Shown here: positions 1 through 7,931 of the stretch, in pieces
Position numbering within the stretch: position 1 is the first letter of the stretch
Layout: every line of letters starts with the position of its first letter
DNA from: an uncultured Sulfurovum sp.
Lineage (GTDB): Bacteria > Campylobacterota > Campylobacteria > Campylobacterales > Sulfurovaceae
Reading direction: 5' to 3'
Assembly (NCBI GenBank): GCA_902727855.1
Contig: CACVAS010000047.1
Span: 62,001 to 126,000 of the forward strand
Length of the DNA stretch: 64,000 nucleotides
Made by a program: the position numbers and the translations under genes
The notes under the pieces: generated by a model
The model's input: only the letters and a program-made list of their open reading frames with translations
Database searches by the model: none
Told to the model about the DNA's origin: nothing

Positions 1-167
1 AAGGCAACACCAATATATGTAGAGTCTTTTTGATACACATCATTAAATCTGTCTTCAGCATACTCTACAACTACTTTTTGAGTGTCATCAATGGGTTCAA
101 TTACCTCAGCATTTGCAAGAAGTATCGCAGGGATTGCCATACTGTACAATAATGTCTTTTTAAACAT
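1..167 (-). CDS. Partial exported protein, N-terminus only
   Basis: Reading frame open from the ATG at 167 to the left edge, 55 codons visible. It begins MFKKTLLYSMAIPAILLANA, a typical Sec signal peptide with likely cleavage after LANA, followed by an acidic stretch. AAGGA lies 5-9 bases before the ATG. The mature part is too short to assign a family. It is upstream of, and on the same strand as, nothing else visible to its left. Confidence 0.7.
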   Translation of the reverse strand, partial: MFKKTLLYSMAIPAILLANAEVIEPIDDTQKVVVEYAEDRFNDVYQKDSTYIGVA

Positions 168-245
168 ATTTTTCCTTTTTTAAATTAATTTTATATTATA
201 TAGTTTTTTTAATTGCATATATATATTTTTTGTATATTTTTTTAA

Positions 246-259
246 TAACACATACGTTA
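246..259. repeat. TAACNCATNNGTTA dispersed palindrome, first copy
   Basis: TAACACATACGTTA. Exact or near copies, either orientation, lie at 19739, 31152, 34031, 38625, 41660 (one arm base off), 46512, 50627 (first base off), 56176 (core altered) and 59535. Most are just downstream of genes. Probably a protein-binding site or short mobile repeat; function unknown. Confidence 0.5.
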
Positions 260-285
260 TTAGAAAATATCCAGAGGCAGGATAT

Positions 286-915
286 CTATGGTGCAAAATA
301 TATATTCAAATAGTCCTTCTTGGTTGCATTTTCAAACCTTTTTATTTTTTTACTCTTAGGTGTAGAATTCCTTTTCTTTTTAGAGGATATCTTTGCTTTC
401 AAAATAACTTTTTTAATACTTTTTTTAGTCATCTTTGATGACTTTACAGTAATTTTAGCTCTAGGTTTAGGTCTATTTAACTTTTTATGTTTTTTTGATT
501 TAGTAAGTTTTTTTCTATCTTTCACTGTTTTTTTGATTTTCTTTTTATGGAATCTCTTACGGGTGGAAGATTTTCTTTTAGATGCTTTTTTGACTCTTTT
601 TTTATACGAACTTTTCTTAGCTGCAAGCTTGGATCTATTCTTTGTCATTTGCTGTACTTTTTTACATGACTTCCTGTCTTTTAGTTCACACCCTCTTTTA
701 TAGTTGTATAAGGCATATTCAAGATTTACAGGGATGTCTTTACCATACTCATAGATATCTCCTAGTTTGTAACATGTAAATCCATTTCCTTTATTGCAAG
801 ATACTTTATATTTAAACACATCAGCATTTACACCTGAAGACTTTGCACATCCTACACTCATAAACATAATGCCAATACTAAATAATAGTAGCTTCTTTAT
901 TGGTCTCTTTCTCAT
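286..915 (-). CDS. Lipoprotein with Sel1-like cysteine-pair repeat and basic tail
   Basis: Start chosen at 915 (MRKRPIKKLLLF...), because upstream codons lie inside the promoter. A signal peptide ends in the lipobox-like MSVGC, so it is probably lipidated. Residues ~35-90 hold one Sel1/TPR-like unit with Cys pairs (NGFTCYKLGDIYEYG), like Helicobacter Hcp proteins. The remaining ~110 residues are extremely rich in Lys, Arg and Ser and probably disordered. A dispersed promoter module in minus orientation lies directly upstream. Exact role unknown. Confidence 0.7.
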   Translation of the reverse strand: MRKRPIKKLLLFSIGIMFMSVGCAKSSGVNADVFKYKVSCNKGNGFTCYKLGDIYEYGKDIPVNLEYALYNYKRGCELKDRKSCKKVQQMTKNRSKLAAKKSSYKKRVKKASKRKSSTRKRFHKKKIKKTVKDRKKLTKSKKHKKLNRPKPRAKITVKSSKMTKKSIKKVILKAKISSKKKRNSTPKSKKIKRFENATKKDYLNIYFAP

Positions 916-929
916 ATTTGTCCTTGTCT

Positions 930-1007
930 TTATATATAACATATTATATCACAATAAGTAAAAACTAGGTATTAGTTTCATTAGGTTTTTAATAAAAGGA
1001 TACAAGT
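930..1007 (-). promoter_or_regulatory. Promoter module, minus-strand copy for the 286..915 lipoprotein
   Basis: Read on the minus strand: box ACTTGTATCC at 1007-998, then TATAAT at 948-943 in GATATAATATGTTATAT. Box-to-minus-10 gap is 45 bp, the short spacing class. Confidence 0.7.
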
Positions 1008-1207
1008 TGAATATAGAGATATTGAAATTATTTACACTCATAATTTAACTTATTATCCACTTAAATTAAAAATGACAACATAACACAATGGCTTTTAAAA
1101 CTCTTTATTTATTTTTTGTGTAGACTACTGGTACACAAACATGTTTTTTGAAAATAGCCATTTTATTCGTATCGTTTTCGTAAAAACAAGTGCAGTAAAT
1201 GCGTTAA

Positions 1208-1251
1208 ATTATGACAACATAATTAATAGTTATGTTGTCATAATGTATAAT
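1208..1251 (+). promoter_or_regulatory. Inverted-repeat operator and promoter of the recombinase operon
   Basis: A 15-bp perfect arm ATTATGACAACATAA (1208-1222) is mirrored at 1230-1244 with a 7-bp spacer. TATAAT follows at 1246-1251, so the dyad covers the -35 region. Single half-sites TGACAACATA occur at 1073 and 7683. AAAGGAG follows the promoter. Confidence 0.75.
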
Positions 1252-1273
1252 ATAGATATAAAAGGAGATACGG

Positions 1274-1437
1274 ATGATTAATTTGAAACCATATACTGTT
1301 ATAAAATATGATGATTGCTATTTTTTAAAGATATAGGATGGGTGCACGTAAATGACTTTCTAAATAGATGGACTTTTCGTGATACAATTTCAAAAAAGTA
1401 TTTCACTTATAAAGACCAACTGCAATTTAATTTTTAA
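1274..1437 (+). CDS. Small ORF pair joined by a possible -1 frameshift
   Basis: ATG at 1274 after AAAGGAG opens a 20-codon frame ending TAG at 1334-1336. The -1 frame continues without stops from 1321 to the TAA at 1435-1437 and encodes a protein-like sequence (KDIGWVHVNDFLNRW). At 1321-1327 the zero frame reads T TTT TTA, a canonical -1 slippery heptamer, in the only place where the frames overlap. The joined product would have about 54 residues. The alternative is a single-base change in the T run. It precedes the recombinase by 11 bp and shares its promoter. Confidence 0.45.
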
Positions 1438-1448
1438 AAGGGTTAATA

Positions 1449-2411
1449 ATGAAAATATGTACAAAGAAGCCTCTTTATGATATCCAAAAATGGGCTAAAA
1501 AATGGTTTAGAACAAATGAAGAGCTTGCAGATAATACTACAGAGGTCTACCAGAGAGTTATATACCTATTTATAGAGTATATTAGTATACAAGTGGATAA
1601 CAAAGCACTCTCCTCTATTAAAAACATCAATGAAGACTTTATATTAGATTTCATTGAGTGGCTAGAAGATAATTCTGAAGATGTAGTGCAATTCTCTTCT
1701 AGTACAAAGATACTCTATTTAGTGATTTTAAAATCACTCTTTAGATATATAGAAAAACGAGCAGAACATGAGGGCGATGGTACGATTTTCACATGGGATA
1801 AAGAATTTGAAGATATTTTGAAGATAAAAAAGAATCGAAGGGGATCATCTAAATTAAAATATCTGGACGATTCGGATATTGTGAACCTTTTAGACTATTT
1901 GTCTCAAATGCTAGAACCAGAAAATGCCAAATATTATAATTATATCTACTCATTTGCTATTAAGATGATGATGTATGGTGGCTTTAGGGTTTCAGAATTG
2001 TTAAATATAAGACTTAAAGATATTGTTTTCAAAGGTGAAACTTTTGAGGTAGAATTGACTGAAACTAAGTCTAATATTGTGCAATATGTGCCTGTACGTG
2101 AGAAATATGTATTAAAAGAATTAAATTATATCAGAGGCCATAAATTGCCAAATCAGTTTATCTTTTCATCATTAACTGGTACCTCCAGAATGAATAGAAG
2201 TAATTTATATAGGAAAGTAAATTCTATTTTAAAGGCGGCAGGAGTAGACAAAAAAGGTCTACATATACTAAGACATACCTCAGCAATGCTTCTACTTGAA
2301 AAGAACGGTGATGTCTCTTTAGTGAAGCAACTTTTACGACATGCAGATATCTCAACAACAATGATTTATGTGAATAGATCTACGAAACAACTTGGAGAGA
2401 AAATTGTATAA
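1449..2411 (+). CDS. Tyrosine recombinase/integrase (XerC/D-like)
   Basis: 320 residues, the usual size of a Xer/phage integrase. N-terminal SAM-like core-binding domain ~10-105, catalytic domain ~130-315. All catalytic residues are visible: R180 (GGFRVSELL), K207, H272 and R275 (HILRH), H298 (RHAD) and nucleophile Y307 (MIYVN). It should cut and rejoin DNA at specific sites, for example for plasmid dimer resolution or element integration. Start is at the ATG preceded by AAAAGGG. It is controlled by the inverted-repeat operator at 1208. No attachment site could be assigned. Confidence 0.9.
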   Translation: MKICTKKPLYDIQKWAKKWFRTNEELADNTTEVYQRVIYLFIEYISIQVDNKALSSIKNINEDFILDFIEWLEDNSEDVVQFSSSTKILYLVILKSLFRYIEKRAEHEGDGTIFTWDKEFEDILKIKKNRRGSSKLKYLDDSDIVNLLDYLSQMLEPENAKYYNYIYSFAIKMMMYGGFRVSELLNIRLKDIVFKGETFEVELTETKSNIVQYVPVREKYVLKELNYIRGHKLPNQFIFSSLTGTSRMNRSNLYRKVNSILKAAGVDKKGLHILRHTSAMLLLEKNGDVSLVKQLLRHADISTTMIYVNRSTKQLGEKIV

Positions 2412-2467
2412 TTTTGATTATATCCCATAATTATATTATTAATGAATGCTCTATATTGAATTATTTA

Positions 2468-2542
2468 ACTTGTATCGTATTATTCTATAGTAATCAAAAA
2501 AACTGGCATTAAACCTTTGTTTATGATATAATATATTATATT
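2468..2542 (+). promoter_or_regulatory. Promoter module for the 2558 methyltransferase
   Basis: Box ACTTGTATCGTATT at 2468-2481; TATAAT at 2527-2532; gap 45 bp. The core matches the consensus GATATAATATATTATATTT exactly. Confidence 0.75.
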
Positions 2543-2557
2543 TAAAAGGAAAAATAC

Positions 2558-3973
2558 ATGTCAGTACTTAACATAAACATTCCAGATGTTGCTACAAAAA
2601 AATTAAAACTTCAGTCAATTTCACAAGGTAGAAAGCTTGTAGTTTCCACTAATTGGTTACCACTTTTTGGATTTAATGAAAACTCCAAAGTAGTAGAAAA
2701 AGTTATTGGGAAGAATGAAGGCATGGAGATTCTACTCTTTAGTGATTCTCTTTTTGGTTGTGAAAATGAACGTACAAAAAAAGTATACAGTAGATCATAC
2801 AAAAGTAGAAAGAGTAATCCCATTGAAACATTGTTAGATATACGTTCTCAAAATAAGATCAATGAAGCATTTGGAAGTTCCTCTTATGTACATATTACAT
2901 TTGAATATGGCAAGATATACATTGTTCCTATTGAAGACAAAAAAGAAGCACGTATAAAAAAAGCAAAAGAGAGGGAAGGCAAAATAGGGGCTTTTGTTGC
3001 GTGTAGTTCAGGTATGGATGCTTTAAGCATTTCTAAGTCATTTAACATTGATTGTTTATTAGAATATAGACCTCACGAGAGAAGAGATAAGAATACTGAT
3101 AAGTCTGAAACTGGAGCCTTGTGTGCTATATCTAATGTTGAGGTAGGACATTTAATAAACGAAGATATATTTACCGTTGACATGGATATGATAGGGAATA
3201 TAGTAAAGAAGAAGAATACATCTTTTTTTAGTGTATCTACCCAATGTTCTGATTTGAGTGTTGTTAAGGCACAAAGTCTTAAAGAAAAAAGTTTATGTGT
3301 AAATGGTGATGGAAGTATTGATACTACTATTGATATGTTTTATGATGTTCTACGTATTCTTGAATCTACACAAATGCCTTTTTTACTATTAGAAAATGTA
3401 GGACAACTATTAAACACACAGTACCATACCTTTTTTAAAGCAAGGCTCAATAGATGGGGATATAAAGTATATGAAAAGAATATAGATGCTTCTATGTTAG
3501 GGGCTACTCAAAAGAGAAAAAGAGCTTATGTCTTTGCCACAACTTTTGACTCTATACCTTTTTCTTTTCCAGAAGAAAGAGATAATCAGATAACCTCAGT
3601 AGAGTTTTGGGATAAGAATATCAAACCATTTTTACATGAGTGCAGGGATGTAACACACTCAAAATCCATTCAAGAAGGTGCCAAGATAGGAAGACTTAGG
3701 ACTGTCAATAGAGAAAGTAGACATTTCCCTACATTATTAAAATCACAATCACGTATGGCTAAAGACTCTTTAGTAATAAAAGACGGTGAAAGATACTATT
3801 TCCCTAGTGAAGATTTAGAACGTCATATTATGGGTATTCCTGATGAGTTTACTTTAGCAGCAGTAAGTAAAACAATAGGTTCTGAAATATTGGGTCAAGG
3901 AGTGGAGTATTGTTCTCACCATAAAATTATAGATGAGGTATATAAGCATATTACTTTAGCCCTTTTGGCATAA
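2558..3973 (+). CDS. Divergent DNA cytosine-C5 methyltransferase
   Basis: 471 residues. The C5-MTase motif order is recognisable: motif I-like AFVACSSGMDA (~145-155), acidic motif II (LLEYRPHE), catalytic Cys230 in STQCSDLS, motif VI ENV (279-281), motif VIII QKRKR (318-322) and a motif X-like GQGV near the C-terminus. The Pro normally before the catalytic Cys is Gln. About 140 extra N-terminal residues precede motif I. No restriction enzyme lies beside it, so it is an orphan methylase, possibly protecting incoming plasmid DNA. Confidence 0.7.
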   Translation: MSVLNINIPDVATKKLKLQSISQGRKLVVSTNWLPLFGFNENSKVVEKVIGKNEGMEILLFSDSLFGCENERTKKVYSRSYKSRKSNPIETLLDIRSQNKINEAFGSSSYVHITFEYGKIYIVPIEDKKEARIKKAKEREGKIGAFVACSSGMDALSISKSFNIDCLLEYRPHERRDKNTDKSETGALCAISNVEVGHLINEDIFTVDMDMIGNIVKKKNTSFFSVSTQCSDLSVVKAQSLKEKSLCVNGDGSIDTTIDMFYDVLRILESTQMPFLLLENVGQLLNTQYHTFFKARLNRWGYKVYEKNIDASMLGATQKRKRAYVFATTFDSIPFSFPEERDNQITSVEFWDKNIKPFLHECRDVTHSKSIQEGAKIGRLRTVNRESRHFPTLLKSQSRMAKDSLVIKDGERYYFPSEDLERHIMGIPDEFTLAAVSKTIGSEILGQGVEYCSHHKIIDEVYKHITLALLA

Positions 3974-4041
3974 TTATAAAAAGTATTTTTATATAGTTTA
4001 TATGTAAATACTCATAGATATATAAGTTACATGGAGGTATT

Positions 4042-4395
4042 ATGAAACAAGAAACAATAACATGGGAAGAGCTTCAAGCAAAAGAGGAAGCGAGATTTAA
4101 AAAGTGGGGAGAAACCCCTATGAAAGAACGTCTGCCTATCACTATTAATAAGATGTTATATATCGTTAGGGGTGATACAGGAGGAAGTGTAGTTTATGCT
4201 GATATGTTGTTAAGCATGCTGCCAAACTCCTCCCATAAAGTGAACATGAACTACTGGTGTTATAAATCTGATAGAGATGATTATCAAACAATGTCAGAAT
4301 TGATGGATAATTTTAATACCGATTTGATTTTTGAGTATGAAAAGTTAGTTCTCCCTTATCGAGAGGAGCTATTGGACTACTTATCTCAAGACTAA
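4042..4395 (+). CDS. Hypothetical protein, DUF7673-like
   Basis: 117 residues, ATG preceded by GGAGG. The central stretch ML.IVRGDTGGSVVYADMLL resembles the short GDTG.....A..LL pattern of plasmid and phage DUF7673 proteins, from memory only. No promoter module is present in the 68-bp gap after the methyltransferase, so the two genes may be co-transcribed. Function unknown. Confidence 0.6.
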   Translation: MKQETITWEELQAKEEARFKKWGETPMKERLPITINKMLYIVRGDTGGSVVYADMLLSMLPNSSHKVNMNYWCYKSDRDDYQTMSELMDNFNTDLIFEYEKLVLPYREELLDYLSQD

Positions 4396-4406
4396 AACAA
4401 AAAACA

Positions 4407-5129
4407 TTACTTATTAATTTCATCAGATAAAACAAACGTATTACTCAAAAACCTTGTTTCATGCTGCTCTGTTAATGATATCCCTATAAGACCTTCATAA
4501 TTTCCTGTAAAAATAGTTGGTCTGCCAAATTCATTCTGAATATTCACCAGTGTGGCCATTATTTGATACCTATCAGAACACTTTGTTATTTGTAATATAT
4601 TTTCAACATTCTTAACTACAAGTGCCTTAAAATCATGCTGTATGCTTATGGCATGTTTAATTGTCATAGCTAAATATTTATGAGAACCATCTACTTCATC
4701 TATAGACATACTTTTAACAATGAAATCCTCTGCTTTTCTTATTCCACCCAAATTAGGCATTTCAAAAATAAGAATATTTCCTTTATTGTCTTTTTTATCA
4801 TCAGAATAATACGTATTAGGCATTTCAAAAATAAGAATATTTCCTTTATTGTCTTTTTTATCATCAGAATAATACGTACTTGATTGGGCATTGATATGAT
4901 AAGAAGAAATAGCTCTATCAATCAAAGCATTCCGCCTTTCCTTATCCTCGCTTAAAACAAAACAACTACAGATGGAAGGGTTTAATTGGGTTGTGTAATT
5001 GATGTTAAACTCCAATTCTCTTAGTATGTCTTCCTCAGGTAATACTATAGCTCCTCGGCCATATTTCAAATCTTTTTTAGGATTATATGTATTTACGCAT
5101 TTTCCATTAACTTTTTTAAACCAGCTCAT
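4407..5129 (-). CDS. TniB/TnsC-like AAA protein lacking Walker A, with internal duplication
   Basis: 240 residues. The C-terminal half (IMATLVNIQNEFGRPTIF, then a TGNYEG loop and ETRF) follows the TniB pattern of transposition ATPases: helix with N..NE, strand, sensor loop, RF. No GxxxxGK(S/T) is present; the expected position reads FVLSEDKERRNALI. A 21-residue unit (TYYSDDKKDNKG... EMPN) occurs twice in tandem, encoded by an exact 63-bp repeat. No transposase is adjacent, so it may be a decayed or repurposed relative. Confidence 0.5.
   Translation of the reverse strand: MSWFKKVNGKCVNTYNPKKDLKYGRGAIVLPEEDILRELEFNINYTTQLNPSICSCFVLSEDKERRNALIDRAISSYHINAQSSTYYSDDKKDNKGNILIFEMPNTYYSDDKKDNKGNILIFEMPNLGGIRKAEDFIVKSMSIDEVDGSHKYLAMTIKHAISIQHDFKALVVKNVENILQITKCSDRYQIMATLVNIQNEFGRPTIFTGNYEGLIGISLTEQHETRFLSNTFVLSDEINK
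4752..4877. repeat. Exact 63-bp tandem duplication inside a gene
   Basis: Copies at 4752-4814 and 4815-4877 are identical base for base. The length keeps the reading frame of the TniB-like gene, inserting 21 residues. Identity implies a recent slip or an assembly artefact. Confidence 0.9.
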
Positions 5130-5265
5130 TTATTTTCCTATTTAAATAGTAATTGATGTGGACATCAATTATGATCAAAGAGACATACTCACGCATCATT
5201 GCCTAAATGTTCACTCTTTTTGTATCTTGAGAAAAATATTATCAAGACTTAGCTCAGTTTGTTTA

Positions 5266-5832
5266 CTACATCTTGATGTCAAGATCCTTTGGACCAACAA
5301 ACATAACCCCATCAATCTTAATAAAAGTTGTACCATTTGGAAGAAAATCAAGGACTGTATATTCCATAGAAAATTCATTCAATGTTAGAATAAACTTTAT
5401 CTTATTAGGAATCTTTTTAGGTTTTTTCATATATTCTAATTTTGATGTTTTTTTAATTTGAACTATGTATTTTTTTGGGCTTGCTGCAATTCGTTCTTCA
5501 GCTATTTTTTTCATCTTTTCATTGTCTAAGTTACTAGATGCATATCCCGTAAAGTGTTCTTTTTGTTGAGATAACTCCACTGTATCAATAGCAGATAACA
5601 ATTTCAATATTTCATACTTGTTTAGTTTAGGCGATGAGGTAGAAGTATTCGTGTCAGTCTGAATATGGGCTATTAACAAATTAACTTTACCTATTAGTTT
5701 CTTTTGCTCATTTTGTAGATTTTTTATAGATATATCAGATTGGTATGTCGTAGTCACTAAATATATTATTCCAATACCTAGAACACTTACAATAGAAGTG
5801 ATCAATGTATCATTTGCTTTTACACCAAACAT
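5266..5832 (-). CDS. Single-pass membrane protein, unknown function
   Basis: 188 residues. A hydrophobic segment near residues 9-27 (LITSIVSVLGIGIIYLV) is followed by a short coiled-coil-like stretch (NLQNEQKKLIGKVN) and a basic, hydrophilic C-terminal domain. The N-terminus probably anchors it in the inner membrane. It overlaps the end of the small ORF at 5820..5909, suggesting coupled translation. Confidence 0.6.
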   Translation of the reverse strand: MFGVKANDTLITSIVSVLGIGIIYLVTTTYQSDISIKNLQNEQKKLIGKVNLLIAHIQTDTNTSTSSPKLNKYEILKLLSAIDTVELSQQKEHFTGYASSNLDNEKMKKIAEERIAASPKKYIVQIKKTSKLEYMKKPKKIPNKIKFILTLNEFSMEYTVLDFLPNGTTFIKIDGVMFVGPKDLDIKM

Positions 5833-5909
5833 AACCCATCCAATCTATATGATAGGTTCTCAAATTCTTTCAATCCCTGTATTGTATTTAATATTGCATC
5901 TAATTTCAT
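5820..5909 (-). CDS. Small 29-residue ORF coupled to the 5266 gene
   Basis: ATG at 5909 begins MKLDAILNTIQGLKEF and ends TAA at 5820-5822, overlapping the downstream start by 13 bp. The upstream ribosome site is weak (AGAGAAAT). The peptide is helical-looking. It may be a leader or simply chance. The remaining gap to 6044 shows no gene. Confidence 0.3.
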   Translation of the reverse strand: MKLDAILNTIQGLKEFENLSYRLDGLCLV

Positions 5910-6044
5910 TTTTGATTTCTCTATAGGTTTTAGATTTTTAATAGGCTTTAGCTAATCGTGTAAAAACATTTTATTTAAAGTAATTAATTTGTTTTATTAT
6001 AACAGAATGTAAATACAAAATTCAATTTTATGACTAAATAATCC

Positions 6045-6130
6045 ACTTGTATCGTATTATTTAAACTCTGTGTGAAAATGAGAATAAACGTAGGATTAGG
6101 ACTCTATTTATGATATAATATATTATATTT
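6045..6130 (+). promoter_or_regulatory. Promoter module for the 6149-7572 genes
   Basis: Box ACTTGTATCGTATT at 6045-6058; TATAAT at 6114-6119; gap 55 bp, the long class. Downstream TTTAAAGATTAAGGA supplies the ribosome site. Confidence 0.75.
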
Positions 6131-6148
6131 AAAGATTAAGGATTTTTA

Positions 6149-6553
6149 ATGAATAGGTTAACTAAAGGCACTATTGTTACTTTAATTCGAGAAAGAAGAA
6201 CGGCTTTTGTAAATGATATAGTCATATTCAAGGCAACCGTACAAAGTTCTGGCTCAAAAACTATTAGGTTTGTTGGACTAGGTATGGATTTTTGTCCAAA
6301 AGATGTAGCACCAACAATGGAGCAGCTTAGTAAGAAGATGTCATTAGGTGTCTATATTGCCCCCAATGAAGAATTTATTCAAAGATTTATTCAAAGATCA
6401 GAAGATTTACGTCTTAATGGACTTAAAAGAGCTGAAATTAATCTATCAACTAATCCAAATTCAAGAAGATTTAATCGTCATAAAAAGTTATTTATTGAGG
6501 CTAAAAATATTGTAGATTTAAGAGATGGCAAAAGCCCTAATACAAGAGTTTGA
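6149..6553 (+). CDS. Hypothetical protein
   Basis: 134 residues, not recognised. The N-terminal half looks beta-rich (FKATVQSSGSKTIRFVGLGM), the C-terminal half helical and Arg/Asn rich. First gene behind a promoter module, 38 bp before the PAPS-reductase-like gene, so probably co-transcribed with it. Confidence 0.6.
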   Translation: MNRLTKGTIVTLIRERRTAFVNDIVIFKATVQSSGSKTIRFVGLGMDFCPKDVAPTMEQLSKKMSLGVYIAPNEEFIQRFIQRSEDLRLNGLKRAEINLSTNPNSRRFNRHKKLFIEAKNIVDLRDGKSPNTRV

Positions 6554-6591
6554 AGTTAACTATCAATATTAAAAAATAAAAGAGAGTAGTT

Positions 6592-7572
6592 ATGTCAACA
6601 GATTTATTTTCAGTAGCGAATACTTTAGTTTCAGTAGGTGTAGATAATCCTAAACTTAGCATATTAAGTATGGGGCTAGGACAAGACAGCATGACAATCA
6701 TGTTTAAGATAGTTCATGATGCTGATTTCAAAGCCAAGTATGCACCTAATGATCTATTGGTTTTATTTGCTGATACAGGGAATGAGAATGATTTTACTTA
6801 TGCGTACCGTGATAACGTACTTATTCCTTTTTGTAAAAAGCATGAGATTGAGTTTGTAAGTATTACAAACGATATGGGATATCATGGAAATACTTGGATG
6901 TCCTTAACACATCAGTGGAACAATGGACATCCAACAATCGGATCAGTCGCATATCCTAAGACATGTACGCACAATTTAAAGCTTTTGCCCCAGTATAGAT
7001 ATCTTGAGAACTGGCTTTTTGAAAATTATGAATGTGTAACTAAAAAAAAGAGAAAGCAAGGCTATGTTCAATTCGCACAGACTCACGGAAGAATTAACTG
7101 GATCGTGGGAATTGCCTCAGGAGAGGAGAATCGAGTCTTTGATGCAGAGAAGGAAACTGCTCTTTGGAAAAAGCAAGCCATTCATGTAATTTACCCTCTT
7201 ATCAGTGAGGGCATGGATCGCCAGAAATGTCAAGATTATATTGGTGGTTTAGGATATGAAATCCCTTTCCCCTCATCCTGTATCTTTTGTCCTTTTGCAA
7301 GCAAATTGGAGATCTTGTATCTTTTTCGTGCTTACCCTGACAGATTTAATGAGTGGGTGATGTTAGAGCAAAACAAACTTGATGCACATCAAAGTGCTGT
7401 AAGAAACTTGGGTGTAAGTGGTCGTCTTCACAAAGATGGTCATAAAAAAGGGGAAGCAGTAACACTTCTTGATGTTCTTAAAGAAGCCATGAAAAAGCAT
7501 CCGCATATTACATTAAATGAACTTGCAGAGCATAGATTTTCGCATGGTCATTGCGTTGTGTCAAAATATTAA
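6592..7572 (+). CDS. PAPS reductase-like adenine nucleotide alpha-hydrolase family protein
   Basis: 326 residues. PP-loop SMGLGQDS near residues 25-32 and the following LLVLFADTGNE are the ATP-pyrophosphatase signature of the PAPS reductase/DndC superfamily. A Cys pair (SSCIFCPFA) near residue 230 fits the metal or thiol site often seen in mobile-element members. A housekeeping sulfate-assimilation role is unlikely on a plasmid; nucleotide or DNA modification is possible. A second family member is at 28532..29899. Confidence 0.75.
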   Translation: MSTDLFSVANTLVSVGVDNPKLSILSMGLGQDSMTIMFKIVHDADFKAKYAPNDLLVLFADTGNENDFTYAYRDNVLIPFCKKHEIEFVSITNDMGYHGNTWMSLTHQWNNGHPTIGSVAYPKTCTHNLKLLPQYRYLENWLFENYECVTKKKRKQGYVQFAQTHGRINWIVGIASGEENRVFDAEKETALWKKQAIHVIYPLISEGMDRQKCQDYIGGLGYEIPFPSSCIFCPFASKLEILYLFRAYPDRFNEWVMLEQNKLDAHQSAVRNLGVSGRLHKDGHKKGEAVTLLDVLKEAMKKHPHITLNELAEHRFSHGHCVVSKY

Positions 7573-7745
7573 AGAAGATGGTGGTCATTTATATATTTTT
7601 GAACCACTCCAATAAAGAACCTATCTCCTCTTTGGTGCTACATTTTTAGTTTTAAAGAGATTTAAATGTATAATTTGGGAAAATGACAACATAGTATACA
7701 GCAGCAGAGAAAGACTTTTCTTCTTGCATTATTAAAGGAAATAAA

Positions 7746-7931
7746 ATGACATATAAAATACTGAAAAGTGACCCCTATAAAGACTCAATAGAAGATTTTG
7801 AAGAGGCAGTAAACAAGTATTTAAAAGATGGGTGGGAGCCAACTGGAGGAATATACATGAGAGATGTGTATCAAAAAAGTAGTGGTGTAGAATTTACTCA
7901 ATTCTTTCAATCAATTACTAAGGTTGACTGA
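7746..7931 (+). CDS. DUF1737 protein
   Basis: 61 residues with the DUF1737 signature: YKILKSD, then VNKYLKDGWEPTGGI and a C-terminal FTQFFQSI. The role is unknown; the family is common in phages and plasmids. AAAGGAAATAA precedes the ATG. A TGACAACATA half-site of the recombinase operator lies upstream at 7683. Confidence 0.75.
   Translation: MTYKILKSDPYKDSIEDFEEAVNKYLKDGWEPTGGIYMRDVYQKSSGVEFTQFFQSITKVD

Noticed and set aside
320-703. Long Phe/Leu-rich ORF opposite the 286..915 lipoprotein
   Set aside because: It mirrors the Lys-rich tail of the real gene on the other strand; composition explains it.
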